DNA of 64,000 nucleotides, taken from Bacilli bacterium. Its GTDB lineage: Bacteria > Bacillota_I > Bacilli_A > RF39 > UBA660. The stretch is taken from assembly GCA_017409785.1 (NCBI GenBank), contig JAFQSD010000001.1, positions 124,001 to 188,000 on the forward strand, given 5' to 3'. Below the pieces are notes generated by a model. That model ran no database searches, was not told the origin of the DNA, and saw only the letters and a program-made list of their open reading frames with translations. Shown in pieces: positions 44,190 through 54,337 of the stretch; the stretch's first letter is position 1; every line of letters starts with the position of its first letter. Made by a program: the position numbers and the translations under genes.

Positions 44190-46208
44190 GTGGCAAAGTT
44201 TAAAATTAAAAGTAAAAAGACAAAAACTAAAGGATTTACATTAGTTGAATTACTAGTAGCAATATCAATAATGGGAATAATATTGATAATTGCCTTACCT
44301 CAAATAAGTAATATCCAACAAAATAATAAAACAACAAAGTATAAAAAATATGCAGAGTCAATGCTATCAAGCGGAAAATTATATACAGATGCATATACAG
44401 AAGATATGTTTGGTAATAACCAAAGTGGATGTGTAGACATTACCTACAATGAAATGAAAGAAAAAGACTTATTAAAAGAAATAAAAATAAGTGGTTCAAC
44501 GTGTAATTCAAACAAAACATTTATTCGTGTAAGAAAATCAAATAATCATTATCTATATGAAACATCAGTATACTGTACAGATAAAAACGGAAAAGTAGTT
44601 TATGAAGATACTATTCCTGGAGTATGTATTGATGGACCAGACGTAGATGGACCAATAATTGAATTTGATGGTAATGGTTCTGACTGGACAAAGGGTACAG
44701 GATTAACTACAAAGATTCTTTTGTATGATGATTTTGGATTACTTGAAAATGCTAAAATTCAATATGCTTGGTTTAAAAGTGGTGCAATTCAAGGAGAGTG
44801 GACAACAAAAGATTTCCAAAATAAGCGTTATGAAGGAACATCAACAGCAAAGTTAAGCGTCACAGTTACAGTTCCACAAGGTGTATCTGGACAATATGTC
44901 TTAAAGGTTAAACCAGTAGATGTTAGAGATTCAAATGGAAACTGGCTATCAACAACAGCTGAGTCAAATCCATTTAAATTAGATAATACTAAGCCAAACT
45001 GTGGTACAAACGATGGAAGTAATGTATGGACAGCATCAAACAGAACTATTAGTGTAAATTGTAGCGATTCTCATAGTGGATGTGTTAAATCATCATACTC
45101 AACAACATATAATTCGGGAACAACAATAACAGATAGTGTAACAATATCAGATAAAGTAGGAAATACTAATGTTTGTTCTTACGATGTATACGTAGATAAA
45201 GAAGCACCAACAACACCAACTAGTGGTTCAATTGGAACAGTAAGTGGTAACAATCCAGCAGCATCAATTGCAACAGCAGCTGGTGGTTCAGCAGATGTAA
45301 ACTCAGGATCAGGATTAAGCGGATATCGTTACTTAGTAACAAACAGCTCAACAACACCAACAAATAAATCATTATTTACATCATCACTTGCCTTCACAAG
45401 AAGTTGTGGTACATCATATTATGGATGGGCAATAGCAGTAGATAACGTTGGAAATATGTCAGGGGTTTACTCATTAGGAAATACATCTGATGGTGCAGAC
45501 GTATATGATGCAAATTGGGGAGCATGTACTAAAAAATGTGGTACAGGATATCAATACAAATACAATACCTGTGCTTTAAAAGATACCTTAACACAAAAAT
45601 GTAATGAACAAACATGTTGCTCAAAAACAGAACCAACTAATTGTGGTTCATGGTCATGGACATCATGTACAGCAAGTTGTGGTACTAGTGGAACTAAATA
45701 TGAAACCAGAACATGTGATCTTAAATCAGCATATGACGGTTCAGCATGTTCAGGAACTATAACTCAAACACAAAGCGAAAATACAGAATGTAATCGTATA
45801 GATTGCTGTTCTTCAACAAAAATAGGTAGTTATGGAGACTGGGGAAGTTGTGATAAAACGTGTGGTCCAGGAACTCAATACCGTGACGTTTATTTGGTTT
45901 CAGCATATAATTCTTCGGTTTCATGTGGTAAACGAAGTACGCAAGACTCACAAAGTTGCCAAATTTCAGTATGTGAGCACACTCATAAATATGGAGGCTC
46001 ATATGGAGCACTTACTGAAAACTATGTAAACTATTGGGCAGACACAGTAGGTTATGGTTTCTCATATAGTAACTGTACACATAGTAAAGATGCCAATGGT
46101 AATGGAAACGGATATCACAGTATATCATCTGGACAAACAATTTATAGAAGACAATGCGTAATATGTGGTTATCATAATAATGTTATCTGGTGTCCAAATG
46201 GATATTAA
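44190..46208 (+). CDS. second type IV prepilin-like protein with thrombospondin type 1-like modules
   Basis: 672 residues, paralogue of the protein at 41363. Leader KTKTKG followed by FTLVELLVAISIMGIILIIALPQI; the first 140 residues are nearly the same as in the paralogue. Then Ig-like domains, and three Cys-rich modules: WGACTKKCGTGYQYKYNTC (about 444), WSWTSCTASCGTSGTKYETRTC (about 486) and YGDWGSCDKTCGPGTQYRD (about 547). The C-terminal domain has many His/Cys and ends QCVICG...VIWCPNGY, matching the ending of the paralogue. GTG start at 44190 is chosen because ATAGGTGAT precedes it and there is no ATG upstream or before the leader. Probable fibre tip subunit or adhesin (inference). Confidence 0.85.
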   Translation: MAKFKIKSKKTKTKGFTLVELLVAISIMGIILIIALPQISNIQQNNKTTKYKKYAESMLSSGKLYTDAYTEDMFGNNQSGCVDITYNEMKEKDLLKEIKISGSTCNSNKTFIRVRKSNNHYLYETSVYCTDKNGKVVYEDTIPGVCIDGPDVDGPIIEFDGNGSDWTKGTGLTTKILLYDDFGLLENAKIQYAWFKSGAIQGEWTTKDFQNKRYEGTSTAKLSVTVTVPQGVSGQYVLKVKPVDVRDSNGNWLSTTAESNPFKLDNTKPNCGTNDGSNVWTASNRTISVNCSDSHSGCVKSSYSTTYNSGTTITDSVTISDKVGNTNVCSYDVYVDKEAPTTPTSGSIGTVSGNNPAASIATAAGGSADVNSGSGLSGYRYLVTNSSTTPTNKSLFTSSLAFTRSCGTSYYGWAIAVDNVGNMSGVYSLGNTSDGADVYDANWGACTKKCGTGYQYKYNTCALKDTLTQKCNEQTCCSKTEPTNCGSWSWTSCTASCGTSGTKYETRTCDLKSAYDGSACSGTITQTQSENTECNRIDCCSSTKIGSYGDWGSCDKTCGPGTQYRDVYLVSAYNSSVSCGKRSTQDSQSCQISVCEHTHKYGGSYGALTENYVNYWADTVGYGFSYSNCTHSKDANGNGNGYHSISSGQTIYRRQCVICGYHNNVIWCPNGY

Positions 46209-46229
46209 TGATTAACACAAGGAGGATTT

Positions 46230-46718
46230 ATGAAAAATAAAAAGACAATAATAACAATCATTGTACTTGCATTAATCGTTATAATAACTGGTGTATTATT
46301 GATTGTGTTTAGTGATGAACAAAAGCCATCTGATAAAAAGATAAAAGAGGCACAAGAAACAACAAAAGAAGTTGTTGATGGTGATATGACAAATATCCAA
46401 GAGTCACTAAAAAAACAACATATATATAAAGATTACAGAATTAAATCATTAGCGATTTCTGGAGGAGAAGGTTTCTATATGTTATCATTTACAGTTGATA
46501 ATATTTCAGAAAAAAATTTAGAGAAGCAAAAAATTAATATTGCTTTTCTTGATAGTAATAAAAAACAAATTTCTGAAGTAAATGTAGAAATACCTGCATT
46601 ATCATCAGGAGAAAGTCAACACGTGTATTACGACGGATTAAGTGAAAAAGCCTTTAATTATGCTTTTGATTATAAAATATCAAAAGCTAAAGAAGCATCT
46701 CTTCCAAACAAAGAATAA
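46230..46718 (+). CDS. small membrane-anchored partner of pseudopilin 2
   Basis: 162 residues. N-terminal membrane segment (about 6-26: IITIIVLALIVIITGVLLIVF), charged linker, and a beta-sandwich-like domain (YRIKSLAISGGEGFYMLSFTVDNISEKNLEKQKINIAFLDSNKKQISEVNVEIPALSSGES) with the look of FxLYD-type extracellular modules. It shares position, size and topology with the protein at 43585 but little sequence. Starts 21 nt after the pseudopilin stop with AAGGAGG. Function unknown. Confidence 0.72.
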   Translation: MKNKKTIITIIVLALIVIITGVLLIVFSDEQKPSDKKIKEAQETTKEVVDGDMTNIQESLKKQHIYKDYRIKSLAISGGEGFYMLSFTVDNISEKNLEKQKINIAFLDSNKKQISEVNVEIPALSSGESQHVYYDGLSEKAFNYAFDYKISKAKEASLPNKE

Positions 46719-46740
46719 AAGCCTTAACAAAGGCTTTTTT
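46717..46740 (+). terminator. intrinsic terminator of cassette 2
   Basis: AAAAGCCTT-AACA-AAGGCTTTT (46717-46738) plus T tract. Confidence 0.9.
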
Positions 46741-46797
46741 TATGTCTAAAAACTTGCTCCTAAATCTAATAAATTATATAATAAAAGAGGTGATATA

Positions 46798-49125
46798 ATG
46801 AACGAATATATGAAAGATAATTTACTAATAATTTGTCCAAATGAAGAAAAAATTAAAATACTAGAACACTTAAGTAAAGAAGATAAATTATATGATATAA
46901 AATTCATGACAAAAGAAGAATATAAAAATAATTATTATTTTAATTATAATGAAAATACTTTATATTATCTTCTAAATAAATACAATTTTAACTTAGATGT
47001 TGCAAAAGTCTATTTAAAAAATTTATATGTAATTGATGAGAAAAAAGATTATCAAAGTCCAAAACTAAATTTTTTAAAAGACATGAAAATAGAACTTCAA
47101 GAAAATAATTTATTAGAAACAAATCCTAATTTTAGAAATTATATAAAAAGAAAAAATATCTTAGTAAAGTCATATTACGATTTAGATAAATATGAAGAAG
47201 AAATGCTAAATCATAAGGTAGAAGTACCTAAATCATCATTAGATGCAAAAGTAGTAGAGTGTGCTACTTTAGAAGAAGAAGTAAATCACATCTGTTTAAC
47301 TATTTTAGACTTATTAAATAAAGGAGTAGATATTAATAAAATTTATCTAACTAATGTTTCAAATGACTATTACTATACAATCAATAAATTATTTAAGTAC
47401 TATAATATTCCAATTAACTTAGATATGAATAATTCTATATATGGAACCAAAGTAGTAAAAGACTATTTAGAATCAAATACACTAGATCTAGAAGATAAAA
47501 ATAAATCTATTATTAATCGTAAACTAATTAATATTTTATCTTCTTTATCATCGTTAGATGATACTTCAAAAGAATATAAAACTATTTTGATTGATAAACT
47601 AAAATCAACAAAACTACCAACAAAGAAACATGTTAATGCAGTAAACATAAAAGATCTATACAAACAATCCTTTTCAAGTGATGAGTATGTATTCGTTCTA
47701 GGTTTCAATCAAGATGTTCTTCCAAAGATGGAAAAAGATATTTCATATATTAATGATGCTATAAAAGAAGAAGTATCGTTATATAAAACGTCATACCTAA
47801 ATAAACGTAATAAAGAAGTACTGACATACTTATTAAGTAATATTAAGAACTTATATTTATCATATAAGTTATCGTCTCCATTTAGTAGTTTTTATAAATC
47901 TAGTTTAATTACTGATTTAAATTTAGAAATTATAAAACCTCAAACTGATCCATTAAATAAATCAAATATCTATAACAAACTACGACTTGCAGAAAAACTC
48001 GATTTATATCACTTATATGGAGAAAAAGACGACGTTCTTTCTAAATTATTTACTCATTATGATATTCCATACAATACATATTCAAATACCTTTACAGGAA
48101 TAAATAATGATACATATTTAACACATTTACCATATCCATTAAAATTATCTTATACATCATTAAATTCCTATAACGAATGTAGTTTTAAATACTATATCAA
48201 ATATGTTTTAAAACTAGATAAATATGAAGATAATTTTGCAGCATTTATTGGCTCAATGTATCATAGAATCTTACAAATATATCAAAGAACAAACTTTGAT
48301 TTTGAAACAGAATATAGAAAATATTTAGAAACAAGAGAACTTACTTTAAAAGAAAAATTATTATTAATGCGTATCAAAAAAGATTTAACTAATCTAATTG
48401 AAACATTAAAACAACAACAACTTTTAACTGGCTATGACGAAGCATTATATGAAAAGAAGATTGATGTAGAACTAGATAAAAAAGTATCAGTTATCTTCAC
48501 AGGTACAATAGATAAAATTATGTATTATCAAAAAATAGAAGATACTTATTTTACACTAGTAGACTACAAGACAGGGTTTATTGATACTCATATTGAGCCA
48601 ATGAAATATGGACTACATATGCAACTTCCTGTTTACTTATATTTAATTCATTATTCGAAAGTATTTACTAATCCAATTTTTACTGGAATCTATTATCAAA
48701 ACATTTTATTTAATTATCCAACTTGGTCTGGTAAAAAAGATAAAGATCAAATTTATAAAGAAAATTTAATGTTACAAGGTTATTCAACTGAAGATACAAG
48801 TGTACTTGCTAGATTCGATTCTACTTTTGAAAAGAGTGAATATATAAAAAGTATGTCATATACAGAAGAAAAAGGCTTTGGAACATATGCTAAAACCATT
48901 TCAGATAATATGTTATATGATTTGGTTCAATATACTAAAAAGCATATTTCTGAAAAAACAGATGATATTTTAGATTCAAAATTTGATATAAATCCTAAAG
49001 TATATGCAGGAAAAAATATTGCTTGTGATTTCTGTCAATTTAAAGACCTATGCTTTATGAAAGAAAAAGATCAAAAATATTTAGAAAAAGTAGATGATTT
49101 ATCATTCTTAGGAGGTGAGGAGTAA
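46798..49125 (+). CDS. addB: AddB-like PD-(D/E)XK nuclease subunit
   Basis: 775 residues, much shorter than the AddB of Bacillus subtilis (about 1160). The first 400 residues look like a degenerate helicase-like region without a readable Walker A. The C-terminal part contains LSYTSLNSYNECSFKYYIKYVLKL (RecB-family nuclease start with an iron-sulfur Cys), a nuclease core with TLVDYKTGF (the D-x-K motif), and the closing CDFCQFKDLC triple-Cys. Together these form the AddB-type nuclease with 4Fe-4S cluster. It works with AddA in double-strand break repair and end resection; addA overlaps its stop codon by one base. Ribosome binding site AGAGGTGAT. Confidence 0.85.
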   Translation: MNEYMKDNLLIICPNEEKIKILEHLSKEDKLYDIKFMTKEEYKNNYYFNYNENTLYYLLNKYNFNLDVAKVYLKNLYVIDEKKDYQSPKLNFLKDMKIELQENNLLETNPNFRNYIKRKNILVKSYYDLDKYEEEMLNHKVEVPKSSLDAKVVECATLEEEVNHICLTILDLLNKGVDINKIYLTNVSNDYYYTINKLFKYYNIPINLDMNNSIYGTKVVKDYLESNTLDLEDKNKSIINRKLINILSSLSSLDDTSKEYKTILIDKLKSTKLPTKKHVNAVNIKDLYKQSFSSDEYVFVLGFNQDVLPKMEKDISYINDAIKEEVSLYKTSYLNKRNKEVLTYLLSNIKNLYLSYKLSSPFSSFYKSSLITDLNLEIIKPQTDPLNKSNIYNKLRLAEKLDLYHLYGEKDDVLSKLFTHYDIPYNTYSNTFTGINNDTYLTHLPYPLKLSYTSLNSYNECSFKYYIKYVLKLDKYEDNFAAFIGSMYHRILQIYQRTNFDFETEYRKYLETRELTLKEKLLLMRIKKDLTNLIETLKQQQLLTGYDEALYEKKIDVELDKKVSVIFTGTIDKIMYYQKIEDTYFTLVDYKTGFIDTHIEPMKYGLHMQLPVYLYLIHYSKVFTNPIFTGIYYQNILFNYPTWSGKKDKDQIYKENLMLQGYSTEDTSVLARFDSTFEKSEYIKSMSYTEEKGFGTYAKTISDNMLYDLVQYTKKHISEKTDDILDSKFDINPKVYAGKNIACDFCQFKDLCFMKEKDQKYLEKVDDLSFLGGEE

Positions 49126-52100
49126 TGGCCTGGACACCAGAACAACAACAAGCAATTGATCTAGAAGGTAAAAATATTATTGTCTCAGCCGGAGCTGGTT
49201 CTGGAAAAACAGCTGTCTTAACAGCCAGAACTCTTCGTAAACTTCAAAGTGGTATTCACGTAAACGAATTACTTATTTTAACATTCACTAATGCCGCAGC
49301 TGCAGAAATGAAAGAAAGAATCAGAAAAGCAATTAATAAAACTCCAGGACTAGAAGAAGAAGCAAACTTAATTGATGGAGCCTATATCACAACATTCGAT
49401 TCTTTCTCATTATCGATCGTTAAAAAATATCATACTAAACTAAATGTAACTAGTAATATAAAAATTACAGATGAAGTAGTAATTGATATTGAAAAAAATA
49501 GAATTCTAGATGAAATTATGGATAAAAATTATTTATCTCCAAAAGAAGATTTTACTAAACTAATTCAAAATTTCTGTCTTAAAGATGATAAAGAATTAAA
49601 AGAATATATTTTAAATACTTACAAAAAGATTGAATTAAAATATGATAAAGAAAAATATTTAGAAAATTATTTTAATGAAGAATTTACTGATGAAAAACTA
49701 AATTCTTATATTAATGAATATTTAAAATTAATAGATAGTTATCGTAAGAACATATCTAATTTAATTATTGAATTAAATGATTATTTTGATGGTGACTATG
49801 TTGCATCAATTGAAGATGCATTAAGCAAGTTATTACATGCAAAAACATATGAAGAAATTTATTCATCTTTAGACTTCAAACTAAAAGCAGTACCACGTGG
49901 TAGTGATGAAGAAGGAAAACGTATTAAAGAAACAATTACTGAACTTACTAAAGAGATTAAAAATCTTGCAATCTATGAATCAGTAGAAGAAATGAAAGAA
50001 GAAATTTTATCTACAAAATCTAATGCTAAAGTAATCATTGATATCATAAAAGAACTTGATAAAGAATTAACTTTATATAAGCAAGAACATGAATTGTATA
50101 ACTTCACAGATATTGCTAGACTTGCTATTAAAGTTGTTGATGAAAATAGAGACATTAAAGAAGAATTAACAAATTCATTCAATGAAATCTTAGTTGATGA
50201 GTACCAAGATACATCTGATACACAAGAGAAATTTATTTCACTAATTTCTAATAATAATGTTTATATGGTAGGAGATATAAAACAATCAATTTATCGTTTT
50301 AGAAATGCTAACCCATATATCTTTAAAAATAAATATGATACTTATCGTGATACAGATGCAGGTATAAAAATAGACTTAGTTAAAAACTTCCGTTCTCGTA
50401 AAGAAGTACTTGAAAATATTAACTTATTATTTGACTTATTTATGGATGATGAAATAGGTGGAGCAGACTACAAAGCATCTCACAGAATGGTTTTCGGAAA
50501 CACATCTTATATCGAACAAGGCTATACAGAACAAAACTATAATTTAGATGTTTTAACTTATAAAGAAGTTCCAAAACCATACACTAAAGATGAACAAGAA
50601 GCTTTTATTATTGGTCAAGATATAATTGAAAAAATAACTAATAAATTCCAAGCTTTTGATAAAGATACAGGAATACTTCGAGATATTGAATATAAAGACT
50701 TTGTGATTTTATTAGACAAAAGTAAAAACTTTGATCTATATAAAAAGATCTTTGAGTACTTACATATTCCTTTAACAATATTAAAAGATGAAGCTCTTCG
50801 TAAAGACCAAGATATTTTAGTATTAAAGAATTTACTTAATCTTCTAATTTGTATTAAACAAAATAATTTCCAAGAAGAATTTAAATATAGTTTTACATCT
50901 ATCTCTCGTAGTTATTTATTTAAAATATCAGATGAAGAACTATATGATATTCATGTTAATAATTCTTATAAAGAAACAGCACTTTATAAAAAATGTTTAG
51001 AAGTATTAGATCAAATAGATTTAATGTCACCAGCAAGTTATCTAGACTATATCTTAGATAAATTTAATTATGATGAATGTCTTTTAACTATAGGAAATGT
51101 TAAATCCTTTAGAATACGTACTGAATATTTCTATAACTTAATTAAAAGTTTTGAAGAAAATGGTAATACTATTTATGATTTTGCTAAATACTTAGATGAA
51201 ATATTTGATAATGATTATGATTTAAAATTCTCTATCAATACATCATCAGCTAATAGTTGTAAGATTATGACAATTCATAAGTCAAAAGGACTTGAATTTC
51301 CAATTTGTTACTTCGCAGGTTTCTCCGGTAAATTTAATACAATGGAATTAAAAGAAAAAATAATCTATGATAACAAATATGGTTTAGTTATTCAAAAAGT
51401 AGATGAATATTATAAAGACACAATTCTAAAAACATTATTAAAGAATACTACTAAGAAAGAAGAAATATCTGAAAAGATAAGATTATTATATGTTGCCGTA
51501 ACTCGTGCTAAAGAAAAAATGATTATTGTTATGCCGGAACAAGAAGAAACTAAAGAAGTTTTAGATATAGTTCCTGCATATGAAAGAAATAAATATAATA
51601 GTTTCTTATCAATTGTACAAAGTATTTATTCAGCACTTCTACCATTTGAAATAAAAAAAGATGTCCCAATAACACGTGCATATCAAATATCAGAATCAAA
51701 TACATCTTTAGATGAATTAAAAGAAGAAAATGACTTACTACAGGTTGAAGAAAATACTTATGAAAATGAAGAACTAGAAGAAACACATTATTCTAAAGAA
51801 TCTCTTCATCTAATTACTAAAGAAGAACAACAAGTAATGGACTTTGGTACAAAAGTTCATGAAGTATTAGAACAAATGGATTTTACTAATCCAAATGAAT
51901 TCTTAGAATATTTACCAACTAACATTCAAGATAAAATTAAATTCTTCTTAGAAACACCATTAATTAAAGAAAACTTATCTTCCAAAATGTATAAAGAATA
52001 TGAATTTACATATCAAGAAGGAAATACAATTTCTCATGGAATAATCGATTTATTAATTGAAAGAGAAGATAAGATGATAATTGTAGATTATAAGTTAAAA

Positions 52101-52232
52101 AATATTGAAGATGCTGCCTACGATAAACAATTAAATGGCTATCGTAAAGTTATAAAAGAAAAGACAAATAAAGAAACTGAATGTTACCTATATTCAATAA
52201 TTGATAGTGCTTTTAGAAAAATAGAAGAATAA
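49125..52232 (+). CDS. addA: AddA helicase-nuclease subunit
   Basis: 1035 residues, somewhat shorter than typical AddA (about 1230). UvrD/Rep superfamily 1 helicase: Walker A GAGSGKT at residues 23-29, Walker B region VDEYQDTSDTQ near 360, motif IV/VI pieces MTIHKSKGLEFPICYFAGF and RLLYVAVTRAKEKM. The C-terminal RecB-type nuclease domain has HGIIDLLIEREDKMIIVDYKLKN (D...D-x-K). It unwinds and degrades broken DNA ends with AddB for homologous recombination. ATG overlaps the addB stop codon (TAATG), so translation is coupled. Confidence 0.95.
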   Translation: MAWTPEQQQAIDLEGKNIIVSAGAGSGKTAVLTARTLRKLQSGIHVNELLILTFTNAAAAEMKERIRKAINKTPGLEEEANLIDGAYITTFDSFSLSIVKKYHTKLNVTSNIKITDEVVIDIEKNRILDEIMDKNYLSPKEDFTKLIQNFCLKDDKELKEYILNTYKKIELKYDKEKYLENYFNEEFTDEKLNSYINEYLKLIDSYRKNISNLIIELNDYFDGDYVASIEDALSKLLHAKTYEEIYSSLDFKLKAVPRGSDEEGKRIKETITELTKEIKNLAIYESVEEMKEEILSTKSNAKVIIDIIKELDKELTLYKQEHELYNFTDIARLAIKVVDENRDIKEELTNSFNEILVDEYQDTSDTQEKFISLISNNNVYMVGDIKQSIYRFRNANPYIFKNKYDTYRDTDAGIKIDLVKNFRSRKEVLENINLLFDLFMDDEIGGADYKASHRMVFGNTSYIEQGYTEQNYNLDVLTYKEVPKPYTKDEQEAFIIGQDIIEKITNKFQAFDKDTGILRDIEYKDFVILLDKSKNFDLYKKIFEYLHIPLTILKDEALRKDQDILVLKNLLNLLICIKQNNFQEEFKYSFTSISRSYLFKISDEELYDIHVNNSYKETALYKKCLEVLDQIDLMSPASYLDYILDKFNYDECLLTIGNVKSFRIRTEYFYNLIKSFEENGNTIYDFAKYLDEIFDNDYDLKFSINTSSANSCKIMTIHKSKGLEFPICYFAGFSGKFNTMELKEKIIYDNKYGLVIQKVDEYYKDTILKTLLKNTTKKEEISEKIRLLYVAVTRAKEKMIIVMPEQEETKEVLDIVPAYERNKYNSFLSIVQSIYSALLPFEIKKDVPITRAYQISESNTSLDELKEENDLLQVEENTYENEELEETHYSKESLHLITKEEQQVMDFGTKVHEVLEQMDFTNPNEFLEYLPTNIQDKIKFFLETPLIKENLSSKMYKEYEFTYQEGNTISHGIIDLLIEREDKMIIVDYKLKNIEDAAYDKQLNGYRKVIKEKTNKETECYLYSIIDSAFRKIEE

Positions 52233-52294
52233 ATTGAATATAAAAAAAGTATTTGATATACTTAAATTATAAAAATAGTAGGAGGAAGTACTTT

Positions 52295-54337
52295 ATGGAA
52301 AAGAAGTATGAAGCATTGTTTACTCCCATCGAAGTAGGCGGAGTAACAATCAAAAATAGATTTGTGCATGCTCCAATGGAAGGAACAGCACCAATCGAAT
52401 GGATGACTGGATACAAATTCAATAAACATGCAAGACAATACTTAGTAGACAGAGCCAAAAATGAAGTAGGGCTAATTATCCCTGGTATCGTTACAGTAAA
52501 AAGTGTAATTGGAGGAAAATGGCTATACAAATCAAAAAATAAGTTCTTTAAAGAGTTAAAAGAACTAATGGATGAAGTACATAGTTATGATTCAAAGATG
52601 TTTGTCCAACTAGGAGCAGGATTTGGACGTGTAATGTTAATGGCTGATATGCTAACTGGTTTACTTGATAAACCATTCCTAGCAAAAATGTTAAAAGTAG
52701 ATAGAATTACAGCTTCTCCAAGTGAATTACCAAATGTATGGGAACCAAGTCGCAAATGTCCTGAAATAACAGTTCAAGAAATTGAAGATATAGTTGAAGG
52801 ATATGCTAAAGGAGCAGCTGTATTAAAAGAAGCAGGAGTAGATGGAGTTGAAATTCATGCTATTCACGAAGGATATCTATTAGATCAATTTACAATTAAG
52901 AATACAAATAAACGTACAGATAAATATGGTGGTTCTTTAGAAAATAGAGCACGTTTTGTAACTGACATTATCAAAGCTATTAAAAAAGAATGTGGTAAAG
53001 ATTTTCCAGTAATCGTAAGATACTCAGTAACAAGTAAAATGCGTGGATTTAATAAAGGTGCAATCCCAGGAGAAAAATATGAAGAATTTGGTCGTGACTA
53101 CGATGAAAGTATCAAGTTAGCTAAAATTCTTGAAGAAGCAGGAGCAGATGCTCTAGATGCAGATAACGGAAGTTATGATGCTTGGTTCTGGGCACATCCA
53201 CCAATGTATATGCCACTTGCTTGTAACTTAGAAGATGCAAAATTCATTAAGAAACATGTTGATATTCCAGTATTCTGTGCAGGACGTATGGAAGATCCAA
53301 ATACATCAGTTAAAGCAATTGAAAAAGAAGAAATCGATGCTGTAACAATTGGTCGTCAATTCTTAGCAGATCCAGAATACGTAGTAAAAGTAAGAGATGG
53401 AAAATTAGCTGACATTAAACCTTGTTTAGCTTGTCATAATGCATGCTTTGCTAATGGTCAAAAACCAAATATGGATGGAGCAACAATGGCACCATGGGGT
53501 AATGGTAAATGTGCTATTACACCATATACTTTAAATGAACACGCTAGAGAATTAAAACCACTTAAGAAAAAGAAAAAATTTGCAGTTATTGGAGCAGGTA
53601 TTGCTGGTATGGAATTCGCAAGAATTGCTACACTTCGTGGACATGATGTAACAATCTATGAAAAATCTAACGAATTAGGTGGAGTTTTCATTGCAGCTGC
53701 AGCACCTAAATTCAAAGAAAAAGATAAAATGTTATTAAAATGGTATGCTAAACAAATGAAAGATTTAGATATTGAAATTAAGTTTAACCATGAAATGACA
53801 GAAGAAGAAATCCAAGAATTAGATGTTGATGAAGTAATCTATGCAGTAGGAGCTACTCCTCGTAAGTTAAATGTTCCAGGCGGAGAAAAAGCAATTGATG
53901 CAATTGACTATCTAAGAGAAACAACACTAATTGGTGATGACGTTGTAATTATCGGTGGAGGTTTAACAGGATGCGAAATTGCTTATGATGCAGTTTTAAA
54001 TAAAAGAAAACCAATCATAGTTGAAGCTCAAGAACATATCTTAAATATGCCACTATTATGTGCCGCAAACTCAAATATGTTAAGAGAAATAATTCGTTTC
54101 TATGAAATTCCAGTATATACTTCAGCAAAAGTAGTAAAAATAACAGATGATGAAGTAACTATTGAAGTAGAAGGAAAAGAAAAAGTACTTAAAGCTGATA
54201 CAGTAATTAAATCAATTGGTTATAATGACCAAGGTCTAGAAAGTAATGACAAATTCCACGTAATAGGTGATGCTGACAAAGTAGGTAACCTAAAAGATGT
54301 AATTTGGACAGCTTATGATCTAGCAAATAGACTATAA
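52295..54337 (+). CDS. old yellow enzyme family NADH:flavin oxidoreductase with Fe-S and FAD domains
   Basis: 680 residues, in the length and domain range of the 2,4-dienoyl-CoA reductase/BaiCD/bilirubin reductase (BilR) group. Residues 1-365 form the FMN barrel (FTPIEVGGVTIKNRFVHAP..., VDGVEIHAIHEGYLLDQFT, DKYGGSLENRARF, VTIGRQFLADP). The CLACHNAC...C set near 376-405 binds a 4Fe-4S cluster, and from about 425 come FAD (VIGAGIAGMEFARIATLRG) and NAD(P) (VVIIGGGLTGCEIAYDAV) domains. It reduces enoate-type double bonds; the substrate is unknown. Start at ATG 52295 after AGGAGGAAG. The phosphatase gene overlaps its stop. Confidence 0.9.
   Translation: MEKKYEALFTPIEVGGVTIKNRFVHAPMEGTAPIEWMTGYKFNKHARQYLVDRAKNEVGLIIPGIVTVKSVIGGKWLYKSKNKFFKELKELMDEVHSYDSKMFVQLGAGFGRVMLMADMLTGLLDKPFLAKMLKVDRITASPSELPNVWEPSRKCPEITVQEIEDIVEGYAKGAAVLKEAGVDGVEIHAIHEGYLLDQFTIKNTNKRTDKYGGSLENRARFVTDIIKAIKKECGKDFPVIVRYSVTSKMRGFNKGAIPGEKYEEFGRDYDESIKLAKILEEAGADALDADNGSYDAWFWAHPPMYMPLACNLEDAKFIKKHVDIPVFCAGRMEDPNTSVKAIEKEEIDAVTIGRQFLADPEYVVKVRDGKLADIKPCLACHNACFANGQKPNMDGATMAPWGNGKCAITPYTLNEHARELKPLKKKKKFAVIGAGIAGMEFARIATLRGHDVTIYEKSNELGGVFIAAAAPKFKEKDKMLLKWYAKQMKDLDIEIKFNHEMTEEEIQELDVDEVIYAVGATPRKLNVPGGEKAIDAIDYLRETTLIGDDVVIIGGGLTGCEIAYDAVLNKRKPIIVEAQEHILNMPLLCAANSNMLREIIRFYEIPVYTSAKVVKITDDEVTIEVEGKEKVLKADTVIKSIGYNDQGLESNDKFHVIGDADKVGNLKDVIWTAYDLANRL

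Noticed and set aside
43040-46010. TSP1-like modules as eukaryotic contamination
   Set aside because: They are fused in frame to a prepilin N-terminus and Ig-like domains, occur in two genes, and base composition equals the surroundings.
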